From positions 28,216,445 through 28,280,444 of the forward strand of contig CM026570.1 in the NCBI GenBank assembly GCA_015143295.1: 64,000 nt of DNA. Reading direction: 5' to 3'. The DNA is from Tetracentron sinense. Taxonomy: Eukaryota; Streptophyta; Magnoliopsida; Trochodendrales; Trochodendraceae. Shown here piece by piece: positions 22,807-33,700 of this stretch (its first letter is position 1; each line of letters opens with the position of its first letter). Below the pieces are notes generated by a model. It had not been told where the DNA came from and did no database searches. It worked only from the letters and a program-made list of their open reading frames with translations. Made by a program: the position numbers and the translations under genes.

Positions 22807-25013
22807 CTATGTATTAGAAAACTTTTTCCTTTTTGTCCTCCTTGACCTTTTCCTATTTTGTTCAGTTCTAGCTTTTTGATTAGTCATTTTCTTTCCTATT
22901 GAATAATCATTTGGAATAAATTGACCAGTTCTTGTCATAGAGATTTGAGCAATTCTATTAACATCTTCGCTCAATATTCTAGACTTTTCAGCCAGAACCT
23001 GAATCTGCCTTTGAAGAGTCCCTTGACTTTGATTTTGGTTCCATGAACCATTTTGAGGAGCTCTCCTAAGAGCATTAAAATTTGGTCGAATGTGACCTCT
23101 TACACCACAAAAGTGACATGTGGGTATGAATCTTTGGAGATGAGGATTTCTTCTAAAAGGAATTTGATTCCTCATAGCATTCACTCTAGGAGCTGTATTT
23201 CTAGGCTTTACAAAATTTGTATAAGCCTTAGTACTTGATGTAGAAGGTAGATTCACTTTAGGATCAGAATGTATTGGCTCAAACACTGCACTAGCCATTG
23301 TACCAACAGCTAAAGGACTAGCTGGTGTGTCAGCATGTCCTATCCCAGATCTACTCGAATTTGACCCATATTTTCTAACTAATTCATCTAGGCAGCTAGT
23401 GTTACCAAACATTTTTACTTCTTTTTCAAGAGTATAGACCTTCTGAATCAAGTCAGTCTTGTCTTTAAGGGTAATTTGATGTTCTTTTTCAAGAAATTTC
23501 ACCTTATCAACAAGAGAGTCTTTAAAAGTTTCCAGCTCCATTTGCAGAGTTCTTAACTCTTCAATTTCTTTCATGGAAGTGTCTCTTTCAACTTCTAATT
23601 TTCTGATCACATTAGTCAGTGAGACATTTTCTTCCAAAAGACATTGAACTTTCATAACAAATGCTTCTTTTTCATTTTCCAACTGACTAACTAGAGCACT
23701 CTTCTCTTCTGCTACTAGTTTACAAGTATCTCTTTCATTTTGAATGATTTGAGTTTTTTGCTCAAGGAGATTTTTGTTTTAGTCAGCTTCAAACTTTCAG
23801 CATACAACTTATCATAAGTTGTTTTCAAATCTTCATCACTTTCAGAGTCAGTTTGACTCTTCTGTATGTCATCACTAGACTCAGTATGAACACTCTCATC
23901 ACTTCTATCATTTTCATCAACCGCAGAGGTAGTCTCAAGAATCCCAGAAAGGGAAACAGTGAAAGCCGTATGATTTCCAGTATCTTCACTTGAAGAGGAA
24001 TTGTCCGATTCTTCATTCTCGGAATCACTGTCATCCCAACAGGCATTCATTACCTTGCCCTTACTCTTCTTCTTGTTAGGGCAGTTAGGTGAAATATGAC
24101 CGAAGCCATGGCATTCATAACATTGAATACCTTGGGATTTCTTGTCGCCACTCTTGGAATTTTTCTTGTTTTCCCAGGGCTTAGACTTTGACTTCTCAAA
24201 AGATTTTCCTCCCTGTTTGGGATTGAACCTCTTTTTCGTTCTAAAAAATTTTTGAAATTTTTTAACGAAGAGAGCCATTTCTTCCTCATTCATATCTCCA
24301 TCACTGTCATCCTCATCCAAAGATTCCTTGATGGATTTCAAGGCTAAAGATTTGTTCTTCTTGGATGGACGGAGATTGAGTTCATAGGTTTGAAGTGAAC
24401 CAACCAATTCCTCAATCTTCAGAGAGTCAACATTTTTACTCTCTTCGATTGCAGTGACTTTGGGTTGAAATCTCTCCGGTAGAGATCTAAGGACTTTTCT
24501 AACTACTTTGGACTCAGATATTTTCTCACCTAAATTGAAACTAGCGTTGACAATGTCACTAAGTTTTGCATAGAATTCATCAAAAGTGTCATTGTCATCC
24601 ATGTTTAAATGTTCAAATTTGGTGGTTAACATTTGGAGTTTTGAGATTTTAACAGTGGTAGTACCCTCATGGGTAATTTCAAGAATGTTCCAAGCCTCCT
24701 TTGCTGTTTCACATGAAGAAATTCGTCTGAATTCCTCAGCAGTGACTACAGTAAAGATAGCATTGAGACCTTTAGTGTTCCATCCACTCGACTCAAGCTC
24801 TTCTCTGGTCCATTCATTATAATATTTGACGACAGTCAAATCACCTACAGTGTTTATGGGCGTAGTCCACCCATTCTGTATAGACATCCAAATTCTCTCG
24901 TCAATTGATTTGAGAAAGGCTCTCATTCTAGCTTTCCAGTATGCATAATTATTCCCATCAAAAAGTGGGGGACGAGAGACGGATCCACCTTCTCTTAGAG
25001 TACTCATGATCAC
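22807..25013 (-). pseudogene. Sirevirus gag, long form with two zinc-knuckle sites, frameshifted
   Basis: The N-terminal 432 residues (25013-23715) hold the copia Gag domain (PPLFDGNNYAYWKARM) and a zinc knuckle CYECHGFGHISPNC, then an acidic Ser/Glu/Asp-rich stretch. The remaining ~290 residues (23682-22807) read in another frame: a coiled-coil-like Lys/Glu-rich segment, then a second zinc-knuckle site CHFCGVRGHIRPNF in which the last Cys is Phe. A 1-nt shift in the A-run near 23755-23765 separates the halves. A long Gag with a second knuckle is a Sirevirus trait. The second half is in frame with pol, from which it is separated by one stop. Confidence 0.88.
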
Positions 25014-25060
25014 GGATAATACAGGATCACACTTAAGGGATTAGCCTTATCAGTGAACAA

Positions 25061-25072
25061 GCTCTGATACCA
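25061..25072 (-). other. primer-binding site, initiator tRNA-Met
   Basis: TGGTATCAGAGC on the minus strand, 2 bp inside the 5' LTR, complementary to the 3' end of plant initiator tRNA-Met. Confidence 0.95.
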
Positions 25073-25074
25073 AT

Positions 25075-26294
25075 TGAAATTTATCTAGATCAATGATCTC
25101 TAAGACCTAGAGGGGGGGTGAATAGGTCTATCTAATAATTTCTAACCAATTTTAATTTTTCAATTAATATGTTTAGAAATCAATGAATAATTCACTCAGA
25201 CAATCCACACAAATCAAACACAGAAGATTTTTACGTGGAAAACCCTAACGGGAAAAAACCACGGGACCTCGTCCAGCAACAAACTTCACTATGAAAAGAT
25301 TTTAAGTACAAGACAAGACCTTACCAAAACAGAAACGACGTTCCTAGGTATAGACTCTTACTCTTGATTTCCACGAACCAGCAGGTTCGATCTCCGCCGT
25401 AGCAGCTTCGGTTCCACACCGAACAAATCTTCTCAAGCTACTTCAAAACCACGATCACACACGATCGATCTCCTTCCACGAAGGCTCCGGATCAAACACC
25501 GGACACACACACAAGGTGTAGGGTTGTGAATCAATTTTGGAAGTTTCAAACCCTAGAGGGATCTCATATAGATCTGAGATCACACAATGCAAGATCAAAG
25601 GTTTAGATCTATACTTGCATTCTCTAGGATCAAAGAAAGAGGAGGGATCAACAAAGATCTAATAAGAACAATAGGAAAAACCCTAGAGGAGTTTCTCAGA
25701 CCTCTACTCTTTCAAAATTAAACAAAGATACGAATTAGGTCTCCAAAAAGTTGTTTATATAGGGTTTAAAAAAGAATCCAGAAAAATAAAAATTCTTTTT
25801 ACGGGGACCGATGGATCGGTGCACATTATCGATCGCTCGGTCCAAAACGGATCGATCGGTGCTCATAACCGATCGAGCGGTTGAAAATCATCTCTCTGGA
25901 AAAATACCCCATACAAATTTATTGTCCAGTCGATAGCCACCGATCGCTCGGTAGGCCACCGATCGATCGGTCTCAACACCGAGCGATCGGTTGAGACAGA
26001 ATTTTTTCAAACCATGATTCATTTCATGTTTATTTGATTCAACTAAGATCAAACAACTTTATTAGGTTTAAAACTATCCTCCTAGGTATGTTTAGAGTTA
26101 TCTAAGTCAAATCCAACCTAGGTAGGGGTCTCTAAGTCCATTACCTTTCTAGATCCAGAGTAGGAGCTTTTTCTTCACTTTCTTCAATCTTCTTGATGCT
26201 TTACCTCTTCTCTTCTGACAAGTTGAACACGACTCGACTCACATGACCTATCTAATGATCACGGAATTTGCCAACACCTACTTAGGGATTTACA
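25075..26294 (-). repeat. 5' LTR of the Sirevirus
   Basis: 1220 bp, followed by the TSD ATTAG at 26295-26299. The TATA box (TATATAAA, minus strand) lies at 25754-25761, about 46 bp downstream of the last palindrome in the cluster at 25807-25991. Confidence 0.95.
25807..25991 (-). promoter_or_regulatory. palindrome cluster in Sirevirus 5' LTR U3
   Basis: Same seven-unit arrangement and same 185-bp length as in the 3' LTR. Two unit positions differ by point change (for example ACCGATGGATCGGT at the plus-strand start). It sits directly upstream of the TATA box. Confidence 0.9.
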
Positions 26295-26299
26295 ATTAG

Positions 26300-26595
26300 T
26301 ATAAAAAGTATATATAGATTTCAAAAGTTTAGAAGTCTCCTTACACAATGGTTATGCCCTATTAAATAATATAATGTATACATTTTTTAAAAGTTGAGAG
26401 AGAAATTGCCCCTTGTCCGATGACTATGCCCTATTAAACAATTAATCAAGTAGTTTTTTTTTTTTGTAGTGGGACAACTGTCCCATGACTAATCCTCTTG
26501 GAATCCAAACACTAAAGCCTTTTAACTCTTGTGAACAACTTTAACCTTTAGAGTAAATATATATATATATTTTTTTTCTAAAAATCAAGGTTAGG
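26300..26595. mobile_element. middle part of the split hAT/MITE-like host element
   Basis: AT-rich continuation of 14893-15090 beyond the Sirevirus. It ends in TTAGG (26591-26595), the target site of the next retrotransposon, and continues at 36641. Confidence 0.55.
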
Positions 26596-26807
26596 TGTAG
26601 AGTCCTGGACCTTTTCACATTTAATGCATGACACTTTCGTTGCCATTTTGCCTTTAAAGAGGTATAATTAATAAATAAGGAAGAAATTGGAAATTCCAAA
26701 CTGTCAGAAATGTTCGTTTTCGAAGTACGAACCCAACACAAGTTGAATCGTCAAAATCGGACGAACGAGTCAAAAGTTATGGCCAAAACAGTTTGGACCT
26801 GCAGACC

Positions 26808-26952
26808 ACCGATCGCTCGGTCCAAAACCGATCGCTCGGAGGCTATCGACTGGTCAAGATTTTTGAATGGGGAAATTTTCCAGAGAGTGAAATTTTAACC
26901 GATCACTCGGTTATGAAACCGATCGATCGGTCATTAACACCGATCGCTCGGT
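26808..26952 (+). promoter_or_regulatory. palindrome cluster in 5' LTR U3 of copy 1
   Basis: Five units of ACCGATCGATCGGT or one-mismatch partners, two before and three after the non-palindromic core at about 26841-26895. The core matches that of the Sirevirus LTRs. 39 bp shorter than the cluster in the 3' LTR. Confidence 0.9.
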
Positions 26953-27884
26953 ACTCGCGTTTTTGCAGAAATTTCAGTAAGGGTATTATGGTCTTTTGGT
27001 CGGTTCACTCTTACCTTAAGAGTTTAACCCGAGCCATTAGGACTTCATTTTGACACTTAGAGAGATTGGGAGATAAGAAGAGAGGAGAGGGCGATTCCTA
27101 AACCTAGGGTTTCCATTTTGGAGAGAAATCAAGGGGTTTGTGAACCCACACTCAACTCAAGCCCATTTTTCTTCAAGATCAAGGCACAAGCTCGTGAGGA
27201 GCATCTCCTCAAGCTAGGGCAGCAACTCACGGTCATTTTTGGAAGGGGATTTCTTCCTCACTTGATCAAGGTCGGTACTTCTTGCTACCCTCCTAGTTAT
27301 AGTTCCTCTTTTCCCTTTATTTCTCTTTATTTTCCTTTATTTACACATGTGCTATGAGATGGATGGTTGTGAATGGTGAATGGAGATGGAATGGGCGATT
27401 GGATGCCAATGGTTTTGTTGTGATGATTAAAATGGGGAGGGCATTGTTCCAATAATGAACATACATGCATGATTTGAGTAAAATCCATCTAGAAAAGCAT
27501 GTTGTAGGGTAAATCAATAATGAACACACCATGTTTGATGAAATGCCAAATGAATGAAATGAATAATAAATAAAGAAATTGCATGCTTAAACATTCATGG
27601 AAATTGCTAGGGTTATGGTAGTGTGTTTTTGCGCTTTCCCTAAATTGTTTAATTTATTACTTGTATATATGGTGATGTGCAATGTATTGTGAATTCCCCA
27701 AAATGTCATAATTAATTTCCATTGCAAGTGTGTACACGATTACACGAGCACGGCATGAAATGACGTGATTTACCGATGTTTTCAAGGACGAGATGTAGAG
27801 GTGGGGCATATCCTACGATATGTTTCACTCCACTTTTGTCAAGGACAAGATGATCATGCATTGCATAGGGAAGGGTCTCCCATC

Positions 27885-28305
27885 CCATCGCATTACACGC
27901 ATGGTATGGCATCGCATTACACGCATGGCATAGCATCGCATGACACGCATAGCATAGCATTTCATGAAACTCATGGCATGACATGACACGCATGGATGCT
28001 AGTTGCGACGGACTATGAACGGCAACTAGGCATACCCATCTGCATATAGGGTATTGGTTGCGACGGACTATGAAAGGCAACTAGGCATATCATTCCGCAT
28101 GGATGCTAGTTGCGACGGGCTATGAACGACAACTAGTCATACACATTCTGCATGGATGCTAGTTGCGACGGGCTATGAACGGCAACTAGGCATGCCATTC
28201 TGCATATAATGTACTAGTTGCGACGGACTATGAACGGCAACTAGGCATATCATTCATCATATAGGATACTAGTTGCGATGGGCTATGAACGGCAACTAAG
28301 CATGT
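27885..28305 (+). repeat. tandem arrays in the LTR leader: CATCGCATTACACG repeats and six hairpin units
   Basis: 27885-27990 holds short repeats of GCATCGCATTACACGCATGG. 27991-28305 holds six units of 52-55 bp, each with an 8-bp inverted repeat CTAGTTGC...GCAACTAG around a loop of about 15 nt (GACGGGCTATGAACG). It lies about 1 kb downstream of the U3 palindromes, so it should be in the transcribed leader. Confidence 0.9.
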
Positions 28306-29038
28306 GAATATGTTTAAATTCCGAATAAGCAAGCATGATACAAGCATGACAAGCATGACACGGTAAATAAGTTCCCAATTACGCGAAGGGTATTTTAAGT
28401 CAAGTCAAGTGCATGGTGTTTTTCAAGGATTTTATCGGCTTTTCATGAACTGCAAGCATGATTATGAATTTCCTTATTTCTTTGTATGATATTAACTGTT
28501 CCTGATTCATATATATCTATATTGTTTCCTGGGTATGCATTGCTATCTCTTGCTATAACTGTTGGTTAGTAGTTAGTACCCGCTGAGTATTCCATGCTCA
28601 GCCGTACTTCTTATGTCGGCAGGTTCTGAGGGAGCTGCTGCTCCATTTGATGTTTGTGCTCCTGGTCCATGGGTGGAGGAGGAGTACGTCGAGGAGCCTT
28701 TGGAGGAACCTCCCGTAGAGGGTTATCAGTAGGTGGTGTTAGATTCTGAGTGGATTAGCTGTGGGTGAGCATGAGTGATTATATCCATGTATTTTGGCGG
28801 GCTTGTCCGCACTTTCTTTGTTTTGATTTCTTTGTGTTAAAACTTGGACCATGTGTATATACTTAGAGGTTTGTTAGACTTCCGCTGTGTCTTATAGTTA
28901 TGCTTCCGTTGTTATCCTCTATTGTATATGCCCTGTGGGTGTTTTGCAGGTGGTTTGTCAAGCAAGTCATGTAAGTCATGATTTAGTCGTCCACGATTAA
29001 CTCTAACTCCTAGGGTGGGTTTTGGGTCACAACAGAAG

Positions 29039-29050
29039 TGGTATCAGAGC
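29039..29050 (+). other. primer-binding site, initiator tRNA-Met
   Basis: TGGTATCAGAGC, 4 bp after the 5' LTR. Confidence 0.95.
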
Positions 29051-29395
29051 TTAGGCTTTAGGTCTCTAGGGTCACTTAAAATCTTATACCACGGCTTGAC
29101 AAGAGCATATGTTAAGAAACAAGTTAGGAAGGAAGTAAGTCGGGAGCGAGTCTAGTTCCAAGTGTAAGACTAAACTTTAGTCTTAGTCTAAAATGGTTGC
29201 TTTAACCAAGTACGGGTCCTAGGTACGCTAGAACACTAAAGTATAAGTATAATGTGATGAATACTCTGATGACTTGATGTGATGTATATTAGTATTATAC
29301 AACTAATACAAATTGAATTATTGTGAAATGGCATTGAAATAAACTGCGGTTTAAAGTTAGACTCATGTGGTGTTATTATTCTCAGGACTTTAGTC

Positions 29396-30587
29396 ATGAG
29401 ACGGAACACACGGGGTCGTGGGCCACATACCAGAGCTTCGTCTTCTTCACAGGATGAGGATGAGCAGCCGAACCTCTCTCAGGTCTTAGGCTCTATTGCT
29501 GAGACACTCGCCATCCTGGCGGCTCGACAAACTATACCAGCATCAGCGGCACCTACTCCACTGCCTGGAACTCCAGTACATCGTACAGCTGGAGTTGAGG
29601 CATTCCGGAGATTGAGGCCTCCCTCCTTCCATGTGAGTGTGGACCCTCTTGCTGTGGAGGCTTGGATCCTCCAGGTTGAGAAGATATTTGCGGTGCTCTC
29701 TCCTACAGAGGAAGAGAAAGTAGCATGGGCAGTTTTCATGCTAGAAGGTGAAGCCCACCATTGGTGGTTGTCCGCATTGAGGACACGGGACTTGACCATG
29801 CAAGGTCAACCGTGGACTTGGGAGGAGTTTAAGGATACGTTCTATAAGAAGTATTTCCCGGTTGGAGCTCGGGAAAAGAAAGAGAGAGAATTCATCAACC
29901 TTGAGCAAGGTTCGATGTCTGTGGCCGCTTATGAGGCCAAGTTCTCGGAGCTATCACGCTTCGCGACACATATGATTGCCACCGAGGCAAGGAAGGCGAG
30001 GAGGTTTGAGCAAGGACTCAAGGATGTCATCATGGAGAAAGTATCGGTCTTTAGGCATGCCACTTATGCTGAAGTGGTGGATAAAGTCTTGTTGGTTGAG
30101 ACCAACTCTGAGGCGGTGTCCAAGAAGAGGGAATTGACGAGAGGCCAATCCAATAGTTCAGCACCTCTAGAGAGGCGGGCTCGTACCGGCCCTTATCAGT
30201 ATACATGGCCAGCACCACCGATGAGGCCGACTTATACGCCTCCAGCACCACGGTAGTATGTACCACAGGCACCTCGACCTCAGGCACCTCCTACCCGCAC
30301 ACACGAGGCCTACCCTTCATGCGGCCGAAGGCACCCAGCAGGGGATTGCCTAAGAGCATCGGGTGGATGTTTTCACTATGGTCGCTAGGGCCACGTGATC
30401 AGGGATTGCCCTACCCGGCATTTACCAGGCCAGTCTCAGGGGATTAGGCCACCAGCACACCCAGCAGGATCATATCAGGCGTCATCTCAGACTACCCGGT
30501 CTACACCTCAGTCTCGCCAGGCGAACCAGGGGCGTGTATTTGCTTTGACAGAGGGTGATGCACTTGCATTTGATGATGTGGTGCAAG
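29396..30587 (+). pseudogene. gag of Tekay-like copy 1
   Basis: Begins MRRNTRGRGPHTR. The retrotransposon gag domain is clear (AWVFMLEGEAHHWW-type segment, FKDTFYKKYFP, EFINLEQGSM). It is followed by a Pro-rich linker and a two-part zinc-knuckle region: CGRRHPAGDC, then C-F-H-Y-G-R-stop-G-H. In the second knuckle the second Cys is Tyr (30377-30379) and a TAG follows at 30386-30388. Another TAG lies at 30254-30256 in the linker and is shared with copy 2. The frame runs to the donor-like site at 30587. Without splicing it continues to a TAA at 30713-30715, adding about 42 mostly hydrophobic residues. Confidence 0.88.
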
Positions 30588-30731
30588 GTACGTGTTTAGA
30601 GTTATTTTCCTTATTCGTGATTGTTATGTTATGTTTTATTCCTTGTGTACGTACTTGGTATGCTATATATATATATACCTATGTGTATACACTGTTGATG
30701 CTTGAATTGAAGTAACTAGTTAAAATTTCAG
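30588..30731 (+). other. putative spliceosomal intron between gag and protease
   Basis: CAAG|GTACGT at the 5' side and AAATTTCAG|GA at the 3' side enclose 144 AT-rich bp. Removal puts gag (29396-30587) in frame with pol (30732-34057), splitting a Gly codon in phase 1. Without removal a TAA (30713-30715) ends translation. The element at 49252-63499 has the same junctions around 146 bp (59666-59811). Splicing is inferred from sequence only. Confidence 0.7.
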
Positions 30732-33700
30732 GAACCCTACTAGTCAATGAGTATTTGGCTCGAGTATTGATTGATACCGGGTCTACTCATTCGTTTGTCT
30801 CGCCGAGTTTTTCAGAAGGCTTTTCTGTGGAGCCTAGTCAGTTAAAACTGGAGTTAGCCATTTCGACTCCTCTCGGCAAAACAGTATTGGCAGATAAAGT
30901 GTATAGAAATAGTGTGGTCCAAGTTGGAAGCCACGAGTTGGTGGTTGATCTCATCGTCCTTGGATTCCAAGACTTTGATGTTATATTGGGAATGGATTGG
31001 TTAGCAGCGCATCATGGGCATGTAGCTTGCTTTGAGAAGATGGTACTCTTCAAGCCAGTAGAAGGAAAACCATTTCACTTTCGGGGGTTGAAACGTAGAG
31101 ATATTGCTCGCTTTACGGCATTGTACCTAGCAAACCTCGAGGCAAAGGACTCTTCGACTATTCCGGTCGTGAGTGAATTCCTGGATGTATTTCCAGAGGA
31201 GTTGCCAGGATTACCTCCAGACAGGGAGATTGAGTTTGTGATCGAGCTTGCACCAGGCACAGCTCCCATCTTTCGGGCTCCGTATAGAATGGCCCCGGTT
31301 GAACTTAAGGAGTTGAAGACCCAGTTGGAGGAATTGCAAGGCCTTGGCTTCATTTGACCAAGTGTCTCACCGTGGGGTGCCCCAGTGTTGTTTGTTAAGA
31401 AGAAAGATGGCTCGATGCGGATGTGCGTCGATTACCGGTAATTGAACAAAGTCACTATAAAGAATAGGTATCCCTTGCCTAGGATTGATGACTTGTTCGA
31501 TCAGTTGAAGGGAGCGAGATTTTTCTCGAAGATAGATCTTCGATCGGGTTTTCACCAGTTGAAGATTAAGGTGGAAGATGTTCCCAAAACTGCTTTCAGG
31601 ACTCGATATGGGCACTACGAGTTCTTGGTGATGCCTTTTGGTCTCACGAACGCGCCGGCAGCCTTTATGGATTTGATGAACCGGGTGTTCCAGCCATATC
31701 TTGATATGTGCGTGATTGTATTTGTTGATGACATTTTGGTCTATTCCCAGACATGGGAAGATCACACACGCGATCTACGCCTTGCTTTGGAAATGCTAAG
31801 AGAGCACAAGCTATATGCCAAACTTAGCAAGTGTGAGTTTTGGTTCGAAGATGTGGTATTTCTAGGCCACGTTGTTTCCGCGGAAGGCATATCGGTAGAT
31901 CCAAAGAAGATAAAGGCTGTTATGAGTTGGGCAAGGCCCAAGAGTGTCACAGAGATACGCAGTTTTCTTGGGCTGGCAGGCTACTACAGGAGATTCGTAG
32001 AGGGTTTCTCCAACCTTGCAGCACCGCTCACTTACCTGACAAGGAAGAATGCCAAGTTTGTATGGAGTGATAAGTGCGAGATCAGTTTCACGGAACTGAA
32101 GAAGAGGCTTACTACAGCCCCTGTCCTTACTGTGCCATCTGGACCTTATGGGTATGAGGTGTATAGTGATGCCTCACACGTTGGACTTGGGTGTGTACTC
32201 ATGCAGCACAAGAAAGTCATTGCCTATGCATCAAGGAAATTGAAGGAGCATGAGAAGAATTATCCCACGCACGACTTGGAGCTTGCGGCAGTCGTGTTTG
32301 CACTTAAGATTTGGCGTCATTACCTTTATGGGGTGGAGTTCTATGTGTTCACCGATCACAAGAGTCTCAAGTATCTCTTTTCCCAAAAGGAGCTGAATCT
32401 AAGGCAACGGCGTTGGATGAAATTTTTGAAAGACTATGATTGTACCATTCAATACCACCCGGGTAAAGCAAATGTAGTGGCTGATGCTTTGAGTAGAAGA
32501 CCTCCAGGATTATTAGCATGCATGTTGGTGCAAGAATGGAAGCTACTTGAAGACTTGGCAAATCTGGACATTAGTGTGAATGACTCTGTCCGTAGTCCTA
32601 TCTTGGCAAATGTCACGGTTCGGCCATACATTATAGATTTAATCCAAGAATACCAAGCCACGGATGCTGAATTGTTGGCTTATCGGGACAAGGAAGTTGC
32701 TAAGGGTAGTGAGGACTTCTCTCTCACTAGCCAAGGTGCTATCACATTCAAGGGAAGGCTGTGTGTCCCAGCCAATGCAGATCTTCGGAGGGAGATTATG
32801 GATGAAGCCCACCGGGTAAAGTACACTGTGCATCCAGGGGGTACGAAGATGTACCGGAACCTCAAGAATCACTTTTGGTGGCGGAATATAAAGAGGGATG
32901 TTGCTGAATATGTGGCACGGTGCTTAGTGTGCCAACAGGTGAAAGCAGAACACATGCGACCCGCCGGTCTATTGCAGTCTCTTCCTATTCCCGAGTGGAA
33001 ATGGGAGAACATATCCATGGATTTCATAGTTGGCTTACCAAAGACGGCAAGAGGCTCAGATGCGATATGGGTAGTAGTGGATCGTGTGACAAAGTCCGCA
33101 CATTTCTTACCCTATCGAACTACTTTCAACTCTAGTCAGTTAGCCGCTTTGTACATCAAGGAAGTGGTGAGGTTGCACGGAGTGCCCGTCAGTATTGTGT
33201 CGGATCGGGATCCAAGATTCACGTCAAGATTTTGGAAAAGTTTTCAAGAGGCTATGGGTTCCCGACTTGATTTCAGTACCGCTTTTCATCCAAAGACGGA
33301 TGGACAAACCGAGAGAGTGAACCAAGTCATTGAAGACATGCTTCAGGCTTGTATGTTGGATTTCAGAGGCAGTTGGGAAGAGCACTTGCCTTTGGTTGAA
33401 TTCGCCTATAATAACAGCTATCAGACGAGTATCCAAATGGCACCATTTGAGGCCTTGTATGGGCGAAGTTGTAGGTCTCCTCTTTATTGGGATGAGGTAG
33501 GAGAAAGGAAAGTACTTGGTCTGGAGTTGATTGAGCAAACTGCAAACACAGTTAAGATCATCCGGGATCGATTGAAAGCCGCTCAAGATCACTAGAAAAG
33601 TTATGCGGACACGCGCCGTAGGGACTTGGAATTTCAAGTAGGGGATCAAGTTTTTGTGAAAGTATCTCCTAGCAAAGGGATCATGAGATTTGGCAAGCGA

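Larger units (their letters stand above)
15091..26294 (-). mobile_element. complete Sirevirus-type Ty1/copia retrotransposon
   Basis: An 11,204-bp element in minus orientation with two LTRs of exactly 1220 bp, flanked by TSD ATTAG (15086-15090 and 26295-26299). It has a PBS matching initiator tRNA-Met, a PPT, and gag, protease, integrase, RT, RNase H in copia order, then an env-like ORF downstream of pol. That last gene, the long Gag with two zinc-knuckle sites and the long 3' region fit the Sirevirus (SIRE/Maximus) lineage. By eye about 16 substitutions separate the two LTRs (about 1.3%), nearly all transitions, so the insertion is fairly young. Gag, pol and env-like frames each carry one or more breaks, so this copy is not autonomous. 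Confidence 0.95.
26596..29034 (+). repeat. 5' LTR of Tekay-like copy 1
   Basis: 2439 bp from TGTAGAGTCC to GGGTCACAACA. It contains the palindrome cluster (26808-26952), a hairpin-unit array (27991-28305) and the conserved leader hairpin block (about 28567-28621). Confidence 0.95.

Noticed and set aside
27712-28080. 122-residue His/Cys/Met-rich frames in LTRs (also 35313-35681)
   Set aside because: Generated by the CATCGCATTACACGCATGG repeats in the LTR leader; not conserved as protein between subfamilies.
27991-28305. Regularly spaced repeats resembling a CRISPR array
   Set aside because: Plant nuclear LTR sequence. The 'spacers' are similar to each other and the whole array is duplicated in the other LTR at 35592-35906.
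30588-30731. Reading the gag-protease gap as a random insertion or a programmed frameshift
   Set aside because: Both copies have the same GT...AG junctions and in-frame joining with diverged interiors. A frameshift site would not need a 145-bp gap with stops.
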